From Alviniconcha marisindica (taxonomy: Eukaryota > Mollusca > Gastropoda > Provannidae), in the NCBI GenBank assembly GCA_018857735.1, contig JABMCL010000376.1, positions 589,501 through 653,500 on the forward strand: DNA of 64,000 bases, given 5' to 3'. The position numbers were made by a program, and so were the translations under genes. The notes beneath the pieces are model-generated. The model made no database searches. It was not told where the DNA came from and was given only the letters and a program-made list of their open reading frames with translations. Positions 1-34,956 of the stretch are shown here, one piece after another (positions within the stretch are counted from its first letter, which is position 1; each line of letters starts with the position of its first letter).

Positions 1-287
1 AGAACCTAGCGACACCGTCATCCATTTGTATTTCTTCCTCATACACAGGAGAGCTCTGCTCTCAGCCAATCAGAGGCAATGTTCGTCGAAATAGGGCGAA
101 TGCTCCCAGAACATGTTGTGTGAAGCTTTTTGGACCCTGAATATAGCTTCGTCGCAGTTGGACGAATACTCTGAACTATATTTGTGAAGCAAAAGTTCAC
201 CCAATTCAGAACCAACTATATTCGCCGAATACTCCCAACTATGTTCGTGAACAAATGTTCACCCAATTCAGAACAGGCTTAAGGTAC
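1..287. other. GCP3 intron, short AT-rich repeats
   Basis: No exon is visible. Related phrases such as gttcacccaattcagaac recur at about 195-215 and 256-274 with ttcgtcgaat/ttcgccgaat variants, suggesting a decayed tandem repeat of about 60 bp. Confidence 0.4.
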
Positions 288-23375
<23,088 letters not shown>

Positions 23376-23516
23376 TTCCTCGTCAAATCAGACACTCTGG
23401 TGACGGAAGCCTCACCGCAAACACACAGAAAAGTTATTTTCTTCTGTAAAATTTAGTTGCCGCGCCATTACAAATTTCAAAGTCAAGCTAGCACTTCCGG
23501 TTGGTAGTTTCGAAAC
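23376..23516. promoter_or_regulatory. Putative GCP3 5'UTR and divergent housekeeping-type promoter
   Basis: This interval lies directly upstream of the GCP3 ATG. It contains an ETS-like CACTTCCGG at about 23492-23500, a YY1-like GCCATTAC on the minus-strand context at about 23464, and no TATA box. A plus-strand ATG with a strong donor follows at 23517. CpGs cluster here compared with the flanks. Promoter identity is inferred from position and motifs only. Confidence 0.4.
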
Positions 23517-23570
23517 ATGTCGTGGCGGTCTGACTTTACAAGTTCAAGAAATGTGTCGAAGAAGGAAATT
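23517..23570 (+). CDS. Candidate first exon of a divergent plus-strand transcript
   Basis: ATG at 23517 reads MSWRSDFTSSRNVSKKEI and then meets a strong donor, ATT|gtaaga, at 23571, in phase 0. It lies 142 bp from the GCP3 ATG, back to back. The ATP11-like exon at 49545 starts in phase 0, so this could be that gene's first exon, about 26 kb upstream. The residues match no family I recognise and the ATG context is weak. Speculative. Confidence 0.25.
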
Positions 23571-23609
23571 GTAAGACGTACGTTGTCTAGTCACCTGCAA
23601 CTGTTGTGA

Positions 23610-24780
23610 TGCTGGTGAGTGAACGTGATGTTATTCTTTTCCGTATGTCTGTTTAGTTCTGGACTTGCTGGTCTTGTAAAACCATCGCTGAAGCCTGGAG
23701 ACAAAATCTAGGTGTGGTCACATAAAAAGAAAAAGAAAAAAAGTAAACATTGGCACATTCGCTTTTGTGACAACTGATGTATGTGAACACTGTAGTGATT
23801 GAAAACTGTCTTCGCGCTGGACGTTACAATATATGAAAAACTACTTCGCGCTGGGCGTTATAAAATTTAAAATGCAGTGTGGTTTCACTTTTTAGTTTCC
23901 TGTTTGAACTTTTATTGTTTGAACTTGTTGTAATATTGATTTGAACTTGAAGTTTGCCAAATCACGGAAAACTTTTAATAGTTGAACCTCTGAAATTCCA
24001 AGAAATATTGGACACTAGGTCAGTAGGTGATAGGCCTACATCCGGGTTGAGGCAGAAAGAGAGAACTCCGTAAACATTTCATTTAAGACATTTTTTCTCT
24101 CTGAAGAATATGAATTATGAATAATGCATGCATATATAATAATAATTCAAAATTAAGACGATAAATGCCTGAAATACAATAAAATAGTATAATATAGTAC
24201 AAATGCACATTTGTAACTTGTAAGCATGTGCAATTATACAGAAGACTCTAATGATGAGTGCAGTGAGGATGCAATACAATTAGAAACAGATATATATATA
24301 TATAATACTAAGTTCATTATTAATTCTTTATTAAGCTGATTAACTGAATAAATAACTGTGTTAATTGTGTTGGACCTAATGCAGTTGGCACGAAACTGTA
24401 GCACATGTATTGCACTCTAGATTGCACGAGTTTCATTAATGAAGGACACTCAAAGTCAAAGTACAGAGACTCAAGGTAATAGTATTAGTAACATGTCATA
24501 TGCCTGTTCTTTTAAGGCTGCCCTCAAGATGCACATCAAACTCCAAGCACTGTTTTATGACATCCTTCCTTCAACCCCTGCCATATTTACTAATTTAGTT
24601 ACGCCATAGGGTCCAGAAAACTGGCAGCTGACGAGCAGTTTTTTGTTGGTGCTCAAACAGTAGTAAGTTTGTTACAGACAACTCAGATTATATCAGACAT
24701 TTGTTTTATAACTGACCATGTTGCTTACGCCAGCTCAAATCAAACCAAAATCGTTTGAATCAAGACGGAACTCTTTTTTT
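23610..24780. other. AT-rich non-coding stretch
   Basis: No exon, RNA gene or array is recognisable. It includes two related phrases, cttcgcgctggacgttac and cttcgcgctgggcgttat, at about 23810-23865, and a short (TA)n. Confidence 0.4.
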
Positions 24781-24784
24781 ATCT

Positions 24785-24990
24785 TTTTTTACCCGGGGTG
24801 GATGCACCTCTGTTTACGTGCGTGCTTGGGTGCTAGGTTACTTCTACAGTCATATTAGTACCCGAACCTTTTGGAGGGCGCTGACCACATTGGTGGACAG
24901 CTGCGCGGAGATAAAGAGTGCCCCTTCAGTGGCGAAACCAAATCTGGCAGATTTTGGAGGAAGGTGCCGGAAAGCAATGCTTGGAATGCA
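24785..24990 (+). mobile_element. Interspersed repeat D, copy 2
   Basis: Plus-oriented relative of 15480-15665: ggacagctgcgcggagataa and agagtgccccttcagtggcg are shared. Followed by a TG tract at 25057-25115. Confidence 0.65.
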
Positions 24991-25448
24991 GATGCACCTG
25001 TTCAATAAATATTTCTCAACTTTTTCACAGCCGTGCCCATCCCACCGTCCAATCTGTGTGTGTGTGTGTGTGTGTGACTGTGTGTGTGTGACTGTGTGTG
25101 TGTGTATACATGTGTTGCTAATGCTGATGTATAAATTCCCAGCATTCCCACCTTGTGTGGTGCTGTAGTGTTAGATGGGAGCTAATTGCTATAGAATTAG
25201 AAATCCGTTTTATTTATTAATTAATATTCAACAGCCACTAATGTTCTTCAGCAGACATTTTTAATTTTATGTAGTACATAAGTCATAACAAAACCTTTCT
25301 TTTGGGGTGGTCTTACTCTCAGATTATTTTTTTTAAAGAAGAAGAAAATCATGAGTTATTGCTGTTAAAGTGTTACTGTTAGTGTTACTGTGTTGGTAAG
25401 ACAATGTTAGTCTCTTCTTCTGTTGTTTTAGTTGTAATGACTTTAAGT

Positions 25449-25678
25449 TTAACCCCTTCACTGCCATGACGTCACTTGAAAACGACCAATAAAAGTGAGA
25501 AATTTGAAACCGTTAAGCCTTCTTGTCTTCTTTTTCACACAGGCGTGTGAAAGGGTTGTCATCAAAACACATAGCATTGAAAGTAGATGTTACAGGACCG
25601 GAAAATATACTGTTTGCAGGCATATCCCTACATCTTTCGGTCCGAATTTTTTTACTTCTGGGGCAGTGAAGGGGTTAA
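25449..25678. mobile_element. piggyBac-type MITE with TTAA target duplication
   Basis: The termini are perfect inverted repeats: tttaaccccttcactgcc at 25448-25465 and its exact reverse complement at 25662-25679. TTAA occurs at 25449-25452 and 25675-25678, bounding a 222-bp body that begins CCCCTTCACTGCC. TTAA target duplication plus a CCC(T/C)TT... terminus is the piggyBac signature. No transposase frame, so it is non-autonomous. Confidence 0.8.
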
Positions 25679-26069
25679 AGTGTCTGCCTTTATGAGTTGA
25701 TCATTTTGAAGATCTCTGTAGACATCACTATCACAAGGACTGGAGCAGTGAAGGAGTGCATAGCTCCTTCTGAGAGTGATACTGTGATAGGCTGTGCTCC
25801 TGGGTGGAATTGATCTTCTTTGTTCACATTATGTGTAGGTCAGAGTGACATCCCTTTTTTTCCCTGGTGCAGGTTGTGATGTCACCTTGGTGTCATTTTT
25901 CACAGCCAGCTCTAGTCACGCTGAAATAGAAGGGAAACAAACTCTGTCAGCTGGCTTACCTGGAGGTCAGGCAGATCAGTTCAATACGAAAGTGTCTTTC
26001 TTTTGAAGCCAACGTAACTCTCGTTTCCTCTCTTGTTCTGACTATTGTTGATTAGTAATGATATGATGA

Positions 26070-26071
26070 TC

Positions 26072-26127
<56 letters not shown>
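26070..26127. repeat. (TA)n microsatellite
   Basis: About 55 bp of pure TA. Confidence 0.95.
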
Positions 26128-26212
26128 GTACTTCCAAAGGCTAAAATTGTAAAAGCCTGTAATCTGATCATTGCCGACCTAAGCTGCTCTAGCTTAACTT
26201 TCACCACTGAGG

Positions 26213-26377
26213 TCACTGCTGGGTGGGCAAAACTTGGTGAAGAAACTTCCTATTTTGCCAAGTGGAGACCAGCCTGCTCTTGAAAGCCTGCACGGATGGG
26301 GTGTCAGCAAACTCACCCCAATAGTTGAACCTGTCAGCAAACTCAGATGGCAGTGAGTTCCAGCTGTCTACAAGTGC
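26213..26377 (-). pseudogene. LINE reverse transcriptase C-terminal remnant
   Basis: Minus strand reads ALVDSWNSLPSEFADRFNYW then GEFADTPSVQAFKSRLVSTW and on to a stop. WNSLP...SVQAFKSRL is typical of non-LTR retrotransposon C-termini. A small internal duplication (EFAD...EFAD) is present. Confidence 0.7.
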
Positions 26378-26639
26378 AACTCTGAAAGAAAAGAAAATAC
26401 TGGCACAGGCTTACATAACACTAACATCTCAGTTTTTTTCAGCTTGTATAATTTGTGCCCTGTTGTTGTCTCAGCATCCATTTCCAACAGATTGTTGTTG
26501 ACACTGTACAGGCCATGTGTATGCTTGCATTGTCTCAGTCACGTCTCCTCTCTCCCTGTGATATTTGATACTTGGTAAATCCATGCACTTTGTCTGATTC
26601 TTGTGATGCTCACCTTGCTGACTCTTCTCAGGTTCTCCA

Positions 26640-27010
26640 TGATAAAATGTAAAAGGGGACAACTGCTCAGCTTGCCTCATCTGCAAAGCTCCAAAATCTG
26701 CATACATCATTTTTTTTTAACTCTTTGCTCTCCACTGGCTACCAGTCAGCAGCTGGATTCAGTGCAAAATAGCTCTCACCTGCTTTTACATTGTCTCTGG
26801 TCTACAGTCCGAGTTGCTTTATCTCTGCTCCTTATTGCTCTCGTCGCTCAGCCTCAGATGCTCAAATCTTCCACATCCTGAGGATGGGCAGGAGAACCCT
26901 GGGGAAGAGATTCTTCCATTACACTGGACTTCTGGACTGGAATTCTCTTCCTTTCTCTGTCACACTTACAGTCACAGTCAGGCATTCTTCTTTACTCTCT
27001 TCTTTCCAGT
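26640..27010 (+). pseudogene. CR1/L2-like LINE C-terminal remnant
   Basis: Plus strand contains LHWLPVSSWIQCKIALTCFY at about 26736-26795 and, in a shifted frame, FFHYTGLLDWNSLPFSV at about 26920-26970. These are the LHWLPV...I.YKI and W.LP blocks of CR1/L2-type proteins. Frameshifted and truncated. Confidence 0.75.
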
Positions 27011-27123
27011 CCAAAAAACAAAAACAAAAACAACAACAAAAAACTTCTCTGTACTGATTTGTCATTTCTGTCTTCAGTTGTCTACCAACCCGTCACCAGT
27101 AATGCGTGCATGTATTTGTAGTA

Positions 27124-27124
<1 letters not shown>

Positions 27125-27170
<46 letters not shown>

Positions 27171-27172
27171 AG
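27125..27172. repeat. (GT)n microsatellite
   Basis: Pure GT followed by ggagggaggg. Confidence 0.95.
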
Positions 27173-27239
27173 GGAGGGAGGGTACACTTGCATGCATATT
27201 ACCATGTATCTCTGTATGAATACATAAGAGTCATAATAT

Positions 27240-28130
27240 TATGAATCACTGAATGTACCTATAGATCAGATTTATTGGTCTCATTTACTGTAACTATGCA
27301 CACATTTTCCCTCTCTTTTTCTTCATAATTCATTTGGGTTTTGTGTGAAATTGTACACATGGATTGAGATGGCATGGTGATGAGAAGAGTCATGCATTAT
27401 ATATAAATATATATGCTGTACAAGTGCAAGGCAAAAGTTCTGTTTGAGTGACCAGCCATTGACAGCTGCAACAGGTGTTTTGCATAGATATATATATATA
27501 TTGACATTTTGATATGTGGGTCATATAACAATATAAATTAATAAATATTATATGTAAATTAAGGTGGTAGGATCTTGTAAATTAAAGGTTCATTTTTTGG
27601 GGTTTTTTTTTGGCCATTGAAGTTCAGTTCTTGCATCATGGAGGATCTGACAGTGACATGGAGAAGTGCATGTGTGTGAATAGAGTAGGGCCTAATGATC
27701 CAGACACGTGCATTGGCCTCATCAGTGAAATATTTCCACATGAGTGAGTTTTCCAGACAGGTGAATCATGCAGGTGCGTGGTCCTCTTTATGTACGTGTG
27801 CAGAGCTTTTGGATGCTGGCGGGTATCAGGGTATCATTATCACTGCCACCTGTGTTCGCTTGCTCAATGGGGTGCTGGACAAAATGGTACATGACGGAAA
27901 CACTTGCAAGCTTTATAAGCATGCAGAAGAGAGGCTTTGTGTGCATTTAACTTAATACTAATAGAGTTTGCCCGACTCCACAGCTGTATAATCTTGTAGT
28001 CAAAAGGTGTGGGTTACTGCAGCCCTTTAAATAGTTTTATGTCTCTTAATTATTTAATTGTGCCTAGTGGAATAGATAATTACCTCCTTTAAGTTTAAGT
28101 TTGATAAATAGTTAAAAGAGAGAAATTTTA
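27240..28130. other. Non-coding AT-rich stretch
   Basis: Short open frames only, with no recognisable protein, RNA gene or array. Confidence 0.4.
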
Positions 28131-28151
28131 GTTTGGTAAATAGTTAAAAGA

Positions 28152-28156
28152 GAGAG

Positions 28157-28220
<64 letters not shown>

Positions 28221-28240
28221 TGGTGTGTGTGTGTGTGTGT
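28152..28240. repeat. (GA)n then (TG)n microsatellite
   Basis: GA tract to about 28214, then gaaaaatgg and a TG tract. The phrase tttagtttggtaaatagtta before it resembles the preceding 40 bases. Confidence 0.95.
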
Positions 28241-28476
28241 GTGGGAGGGATTGGGGGGGGGGAGTTACAGTGTTTATTTGATCTGGAATGTAAAGAGGAT
28301 CACAGTTAGTACAATACAGCACAACTTATTGCCCAAATGTCAAAGTTGTTGTGCTAGGAATATATGTCATGACAGCTAAGTACACTTGCTTGTATGTTCA
28401 TGCCAATCACAAAACAATACTACACTATCCATGCCGGTCATAAAATGATGCTATGACTTTCCATGTAAAATAATGA

Positions 28477-28479
<3 letters not shown>

Positions 28480-28544
<65 letters not shown>

Positions 28545-28600
28545 GATTAAACTTTATTTTTCAACAGTGAAGATATTAGAACAAAGGCCAACTCACAAAT
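28480..28600 (-). mobile_element. (GA)n abutting a retroelement-like tail
   Basis: A 60-bp GA tract runs straight into aattgattaaactttatttt, an A/T-rich tail like those at 36535 and 48026. Interpreted as the 3' end of a minus-oriented LINE or SINE with a TC tail. Tentative. Confidence 0.4.
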
Positions 28601-28619
28601 TTTCCATTGCTACAGTACT

Positions 28620-30050
28620 ACTAATAACCAAGACATTCACAGTGAAATATTATCATATTATGATAGAAGGATAGAGAAAATAGAACATCAATAATAATAA
28701 TAAAATAGAGAGAGAGAGGTGTGGGAGGGGTTACAATGTTTATTTTATCTGGAATGTAAAGTGGATCACAGTTGATTATTTTATTGATTTGTAAAGGTTT
28801 TTTCCTCCTTTCAACTTTTCCTGTCTTTTCTGCTTAGGCAGGGTGGACTGTTATCAGTTACTGCATTGCGACATTGACATTGGCTTACGTAGGACGTGAC
28901 CTCATTGGCTGTTGCTATCAGCAGGTTCAAGCCTACTTCCCTGAACAATCATTGTATTGATCTCTCCAGAGACAGTGCAGAGCTGGGTACCCGGGTACCT
29001 AATTGTACAGTGGACCCCTTTTGTGAGGTACAAACTAGCTTGGAGCTGGCCCATCGTTACTATGTCTTCCTTACAGTTTTATGGACACAGAAATTAATAT
29101 CCCCTCTGCTGAGGACACACACCTGTTAATTACATGGTGGCTTAATTTCTTCTGTGTCAAAACCAAAATCGCTGAGACATGTGGAGTTAAGATTTTGGGG
29201 TAGGGGGGTGGGTGTGGTTGGGTGGTGGGGGGTGGATAGGTGGGGGGTACCACTGTTGCACTGATACAATGACAGAGTGAGCAACCAGAAGAGGCCTGCT
29301 GATGGAAATGACCTAATATTTATGCTGACCAGTGCATTTGAGCGTTTTTAAACCACCCTCGCTTGTGGTCTCCTTTAAGGATGTTCAAGTTAAGATGAGA
29401 AAAGGGTGTCACTGTGCATACCTTGCAGCAAGTCCTTGGTGCGAGTGTGATAGGTGATGTACCGTCAGACAGGACCTGTCCCCAATGCGACAGTGTGGAC
29501 GTACCTGTCGGGCTGCAGTGGTCTAAATCACATGCAGATACTACTAGTAGCTGTTACATGGCATGCAAGCCCCAGACGTGTGTCTGTCATTCTGCTTTTG
29601 GTTTGTTTGTTTAATTCTGCCTGCCTCCAACAGCTAAACGGTTGATTGATAGATTGTGTTATCTCCGTTTTTGAGATTTTAGGGGGGGATTCTCTCTTTG
29701 AGAATCACTGTTCCTCCCTCAGTTCAAACTGCAATGAAGATTGGGAGTAAGCGGCGATCAGATTCCTTACTGGACCTCTATAGCACTGACACCTCTGACT
29801 CTGAGACAGTTTGTTTCTCTCGATGGTGGACATACTGGAAAGAGTGTCCATTGTTTTTGGCAAGTACGGTATTGTTTTTGTTGTTGATCCTGCTCTGAAC
29901 ATTTTCCTTGGTATGGTAATCCCCAGTGGTAGTAGTCTCTAAATTTGTGTCATTAACTTGATTAAGTCATTTACTGATTTAGTATTTTGCTCTTGTATTA
30001 TATTATACCTACTGTGTACTGTTCTAAATGTGTTGTGTGGTATTTGTATT
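28620..30050. other. Non-coding, no gene recognised
   Basis: Includes a G-rich patch at 29195-29250, and a phrase at 29090-29110 (gaaattaatatcccctctgc) related to repeat B at 7268. No exon is supported. Confidence 0.4.
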
Positions 30051-30159
30051 AAATTTATAATGTGGCCAAAAACAAACAAACAAAACAACAACTAAAAAAA
30101 AAAAAAAAAAGAGAGAGAGAAGAAAGAATGAAAGAAACATGCAATAATGACACACAGTG

Positions 30160-30325
30160 TTGCTGGCTGTTTCTGTGCTACAAACAGCGATGTTGCCAAA
30201 GCTGTTTGTATGCTACAAACGGCGACGTTGCCCAGGCTCTTTCTGTGCTACAAACAGCAATGTGTACTACAAACAGCAATGTGTACTACAAACAGCAATA
30301 TGTCCCAGGCTGTTTCCATTCCATG
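30160..30325. repeat. Minisatellite interrupted by a SINE
   Basis: Units of tgctacaaacagc(a/g)atgtt then gcccaggctgtttctg, about 36 bp. The array resumes after the SINE at 30810-30855 with the same unit. Confidence 0.8.
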
Positions 30326-30335
30326 CTATTCCATG

Positions 30336-30809
30336 CAGGGGCGGGGATAGTTCAGTGGTAAGAGCGCCGGACTCGTGACTGAAAGGTCACAGGTTCAAAT
30401 CCCTGCAGGAGCGGCGGGATAATTTTCTTCTCCAGGGTCGACTTTCTGTGCTGACTCTTATTTCGGTATCCGTTCCACCCCCATGTTACCGCAGTAGCAC
30501 GTAAAAGATCCCAGTTATTCTGCCAAAGGTGCAGGTGGCAGGTTACAGCTAAACACGCATACACCTTACGTATGTGGCTTTGCATGAAGTGACATGGTGC
30601 ATGGTTTATGGTGTACACAGAACTTGCGCCGAGACGGCTGCAGTTTCATGTGGCACCAGCCATGCCAGCGCTGTAAGTACACTTCGGTGGATATTCCAAA
30701 AACGTGCTATAAAAAGCTTGTCACTCATGTAGAACCACATGTGAGCGCAGTGAGTCTGTTCAAGAGAGCGGAGAACAGCGCTATATAAGTGATCATCAAT
30801 CAATCAATG
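30336..30809 (+). mobile_element. tRNA-derived SINE, copy 1
   Basis: About 470 bp. The head folds like a tRNA: box A-like tagttcagtggtaagag at 30348 and box B ggttcaaatcc at 30392-30402. The body (aaggtgcaggtggcaggtta, ttatggtgtacacagaac) recurs in two other copies. It ends cgctatataagtgatcatca followed by atcaatcaatg. Confidence 0.85.
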
Positions 30810-30904
30810 CTACAAACGGCCATGTTGCCCAGGCTGTTTCTATGCTACAAACAGCAGAACTATGTACTGATGTACAGACATTTTTAAAGCAGATCTCACT
30901 TTGG

Positions 30905-31960
30905 CATTTAATTTCTGTGTAGGGGTGTCATTAGGTGTGATATTTCACTCGTCTAATTCTGTTTGTGTAGGGGTGTCATGTGTGATGCATCACTCGTCTA
31001 ATTCTGTTTGTGTAGGGGTGTCATTAGGTGTGATATTTCACTCGTCTAATTCTGTTTGTGTAGGGGTGTCATGTGTGATGCATCACTCGTCTAATTCTGT
31101 TTGTGTAGGGGTGTCATTAGGTGTGATGCATTTCACTCGTCTAATTCTGTTTGTGTAGGGGTGTCATTAGGTGTGATATTTCACTTGTCTAATTCTGTTT
31201 GTGTAGGGGTGTCATTAGGTGTGATATTTCACTTGTCTAATTCTGTTTGTGTAGGGGTGTCATTGTGTGATGATCACTGTCTAATTCTGTTGTGTAGGGG
31301 TGTCATTAGGTGTGATATTTCACTCTTCTAATTCTGTCAGTGTAGGGGTGTCATTAGGTGTGATGTTTCACCTTTTAATTCTGTCAGTGTAGGGGTGTCA
31401 TTAGGTGGATGTTTCACCTTTAATTCTGTCAGTGTAGGGGTGTCATTAGGTGTGATGTTTCACCTTTTAATTCTGTCAGTGTAGGGGTGTCATTAGGTGT
31501 GATATTTCACTCGTCTAATTCTGTTTGTGTAGGGGTGTCATGTGTGATGCATCACTCGTCTAATTCTGTTTGTGTAGGGGTGTCATTAGGTGTGATATTT
31601 CACTTGTCTAATTCTGTTTGTGTAGGGGTGTCATTAGGTGTGATATTTCACTTGTCTGATTCTGTCTGTGTAGGGGTGTCATTAGGTGTGATATTTCACA
31701 TTTCTGATTCTGTCAGTGTAGGGGTGACATTAGGTGTGATGTTTCACCTTTTAAATTCTGTCAGTGTAGGGGTGTCATTAGGTGCGATGTTTCACCTTTT
31801 AAATTCTGTCAGTGTAGGGGTGTCATTAGGTGCGATGTTTCACCTTTTAAATTCTGTCAGTGTAGGGGTGTCATTAGGTGCGATGTTTCACCTTTTTAAT
31901 TCTGTCAGTGTAGGGGTGTCATTAGGTGCGATGTTTCACTCATCTAATTCTGTTTGCACA
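30905..31960. repeat. 48-bp minisatellite, about 22 units
   Basis: Units of gtgtcattaggtgtgatatt then tcactcgtctaattctgttt and gtgtaggg. The 48-bp period keeps a 16-residue frame open, so the resulting ORF is an artefact. Each unit contains an acceptor-like tctgtttgtgtag. Confidence 0.93.
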
Positions 31961-31964
31961 GCTA

Positions 31965-32575
31965 AGGTCTGTTGCATCGTCGCTCTTTGCTCACTAATAA
32001 CATACTTAGATGGACACGCCCGTAGACTGCTGCGGAGATAATCCATCAGGACTGCAGCAAACTGGACTGATTGATCAAACAGTGCGGTGAAAGCCTGGCA
32101 TTTGAGGCATGCGTCTGGAGGGGAGCAAATGAGCGGTGAAGAATGAGGCTCTTACAAGTCCGTGCCGTGGTAAATTATTCATTAGACCATGCATGAAGCA
32201 CTGTTCTAATGCCTCGTGAAGATGGCCCGAGTTTTGCTCTCTGTGGAAATTAAGGTGTGTTGAGGGTTTGCCTGCAGTTGGTCAGGACTGACCAGTGTGC
32301 AGCAGTGGTGAAAACTGACCAGGTGTGCTGTGATTAAAACTTATCTGTCAGCGTCAGAGAAAATGGTGTGCATGGCTCTGGTGAGTGATAACATGTCAGT
32401 GTTTGTGATTTTGTGTTCTTGTGCATGCTTGCTTATCTGTTTCTGTGAACTAAAAATGCCGTCTCTGCTCACACAAAGGATTTTTTCGTGCGCGCGTGTG
32501 TGTGCTGAGCTACTTAACACAAGCACAACAACAAAGACCTGAGTTGCCTATGGTAACTCTCACCTGGCATGCGTG
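31965..32575. other. Non-coding stretch
   Basis: No exon or repeat recognised beyond a short CGCGCG run at 32491. Confidence 0.4.
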
Positions 32576-32579
32576 TAAA

Positions 32580-32760
32580 TGCAAGGTACATAAACTCCAC
32601 CAGAGGTACATCCTCAATACAAGGTACATAAACTCCACCAGAGGTACATCCTCAATACAAGGTACATAAACTCCACCAGAGGTACATCCTCAATACAAGG
32701 TACATAAACTCCACCAGAGGTACATCCTCAATACAAGGGACATAAACTCCTCCAGAGGTA
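32580..32760. repeat. 36-bp minisatellite, five units
   Basis: Units of caaggtacataaactccacc then agaggtacatcctcaata. Confidence 0.95.
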
Positions 32761-33094
32761 CATTCTGCATGAGTGCTCTGGGCCTCATTCTGTTTCAGAT
32801 TAGTGTGTGCTGAATGTTGGGAGAGATGAAGGGATATAATATTGTGTTCCTCACACACCACACCCATATCATATGTAGTAACATTTAAACTGAACCAAAC
32901 ACATGTCAGTGTCACTGAAAGCATGGACCACAGGAATGGGACCTGAGCAGTATGCTTCACCTGAGAAATCAATCACAAATGTGTGAGATAAGAACTTTTC
33001 AAATGTGTGAGGTAAGGACTTTTTCTGTTTCATATCTGGTAGTGGAGTAAATCACCCTAGACTAATCAGCTGGGGGGGAAGGGATAAAAGAAAC

Positions 33095-33650
33095 AACATT
33101 GAACAAAAGAGCATTTTATTTTGGACTGGAATCAGTTGTTTGCAATCACTGAAGAGGATGATGAAAAGATTTGTGTGTGTGTGTTGTTGCATGCACATGG
33201 TGACAGGTAATGATAGAGTTGCTTTCAAAACATTTTTGTTTTAATCATTTGCACCCTCCCTATTATTTGTGTCTTTTCTTAAGTTGCTAATCCCATCCCT
33301 GAGACAAACTTTGCCTGGTAAAAGAGCCAACGAACAGAAACAAAACAATCGACCAGAACTTAAACTGAAATCAGCACTTAAACACCTGAAACATGTGCAC
33401 TGTCCCATTTCTCATTTAGAATTTTGTTCTCTCTCTCTCTCTCTCTGTAGGCCAGATCAAAGAGCTACTTGGCTATTTACAGGGAAAAGAAGTAGGAAAC
33501 AACAAAAGAGCATTATATTTTGGACTGGAATCAGTTGTTTGCCATCTCTCTCTCTCTGTGTAGGCCAGATCAAAGAGTCTCCCTCTCTCTCTGTAAGCCA
33601 GACCAAAGAGCTACTTGGCTATTTACAGGGAAAAGAAGTAGGACACCAAA
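33095..33650. repeat. Irregular repeat with polypyrimidine-acceptor-like units
   Basis: Repeated pieces are ctctctctctctgtag, gccagatcaaagagctactt, ggctatttacagggaaaaga, and aaaagagcattatattttgg followed by actggaatcagttgtttgc. The CT run ending in TAG before gccagatc looks like a splice acceptor, but no known protein is encoded. Confidence 0.75.
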
Positions 33651-34126
33651 TGATGTAAAACCAGTTTGCCTCTGTAATGTACCCTTCGCTATTCTTCTTC
33701 CTGACCCCAGCTTTTTACCAAATAGCAAACTGAAAGGGGGCAGCCGTTAATCCAATTGAAGGCTTCTCCCCCCTCCTCCACCTCTCTCCCGCTCACCCCT
33801 TCCCCTCTCCTCCACCTCCCCAGGCCCCCCCTCTTGATGTCTTTGCACCACCCAGCCAACGATGTTGCAATTAGGTCTGCTTGTTCAAAGAAAGAAACTT
33901 TTTTCTTTTCTTTTTTAACGTTAAAATGTTCAGAAGTTTGGCAGAGCCCCTTGGATAAATATAATAGCAGAATTTTGTCTTGTTTGGTTGTTAACGTTAT
34001 TGTCAGCATTGGAACTGGGACATGAGGAAAGAAAATTGGAGAACAGCAACATGTTTCAGTGCAGTCCAAAGAACACGTGTGTGCTTGAAACTGACAGGTG
34101 CATTGAGTATAAATGTTCAGAGAGAG

Positions 34127-34136
34127 AGGGGGTGGG

Positions 34137-34205
<69 letters not shown>

Positions 34206-34222
34206 GAGAGAGAGAGAGAGCG
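34127..34222. repeat. (GA)n microsatellite
   Basis: GA tract with gagggg interruptions. Confidence 0.95.
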
Positions 34223-34399
34223 CGCCCTAGTTGTTGCTGGTGCACAGCTGCTTCAGCCACTGGCTAAGCACATTTAAGCTGAACTTGCCTGGAGTTTGCA
34301 TTTGAGGGATGCCCTCTGCTATGGTTCATCCCAGTGATGGCCGCGGAGACTATCAGGTACGGTGGTGTCATTTGAACCTCGGGTGTAGATCTATAATTG

Positions 34400-34710
34400 G
34401 TGTCCCGATTTGGACCTTCCCTGTCCATTCACCTTCATTTTTGCCAAACCCTCTCCCTACTTTTTAACTGCGTTAATTTTGGCTAACAGAGGTTCCTGTG
34501 TGTGCCTGTGGAATATGAAATATATAATATATACCAAAAGATGTGTTCCTGTGCATTGATGTACAGAGCAGATAGATGGTTGGTTTTTGATGCTGCAACA
34601 GCGAATTAGACAAACTTGTGTTTTGATTCAAACTGAAGTGGTGTAAAATAATTTTGAATGCGTGATTCATCGTGGGGTGACCCTGTGTGGTAGATGGGAT
34701 ATTAAAATCC
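34400..34710 (+). mobile_element. Interspersed repeat B, copy 2
   Basis: See 7380-7735. Same orientation, moderately diverged. Confidence 0.5.
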
Positions 34711-34956
34711 AAAATTCAGCTGATAATAATTGGTTTTCAATGCCCTACAGTCACCTGTAACATTAACAGTTATATTATTATCAGGACAGTCATGGACGGC
34801 TTAATGTATATTCTATACATCATGTGTCATGTGTAAGGCACTGATAGCTGTACAAGGTCAAAAGATGTGCTAAATGCCCATTATTCATATTCTTATTACA
34901 AGTTCAGCTGAATTTTAAGCTGATTGTCTAGTAAGTATTATTTTTAGTTGATGTTG

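Noticed and set aside
30341..30410. Functional tRNA gene
   Set aside because: Box A and B are present, but the sequence continues into a 400-bp body shared by two other copies; the anticodon arm pairs poorly. It is a SINE head.
31487..32041. 184-codon ORF with 16-residue repeats (VSLGVIFHSSNSVCVG)
   Set aside because: The 48-bp period keeps any open frame open; no start context, no homology and no splice support.
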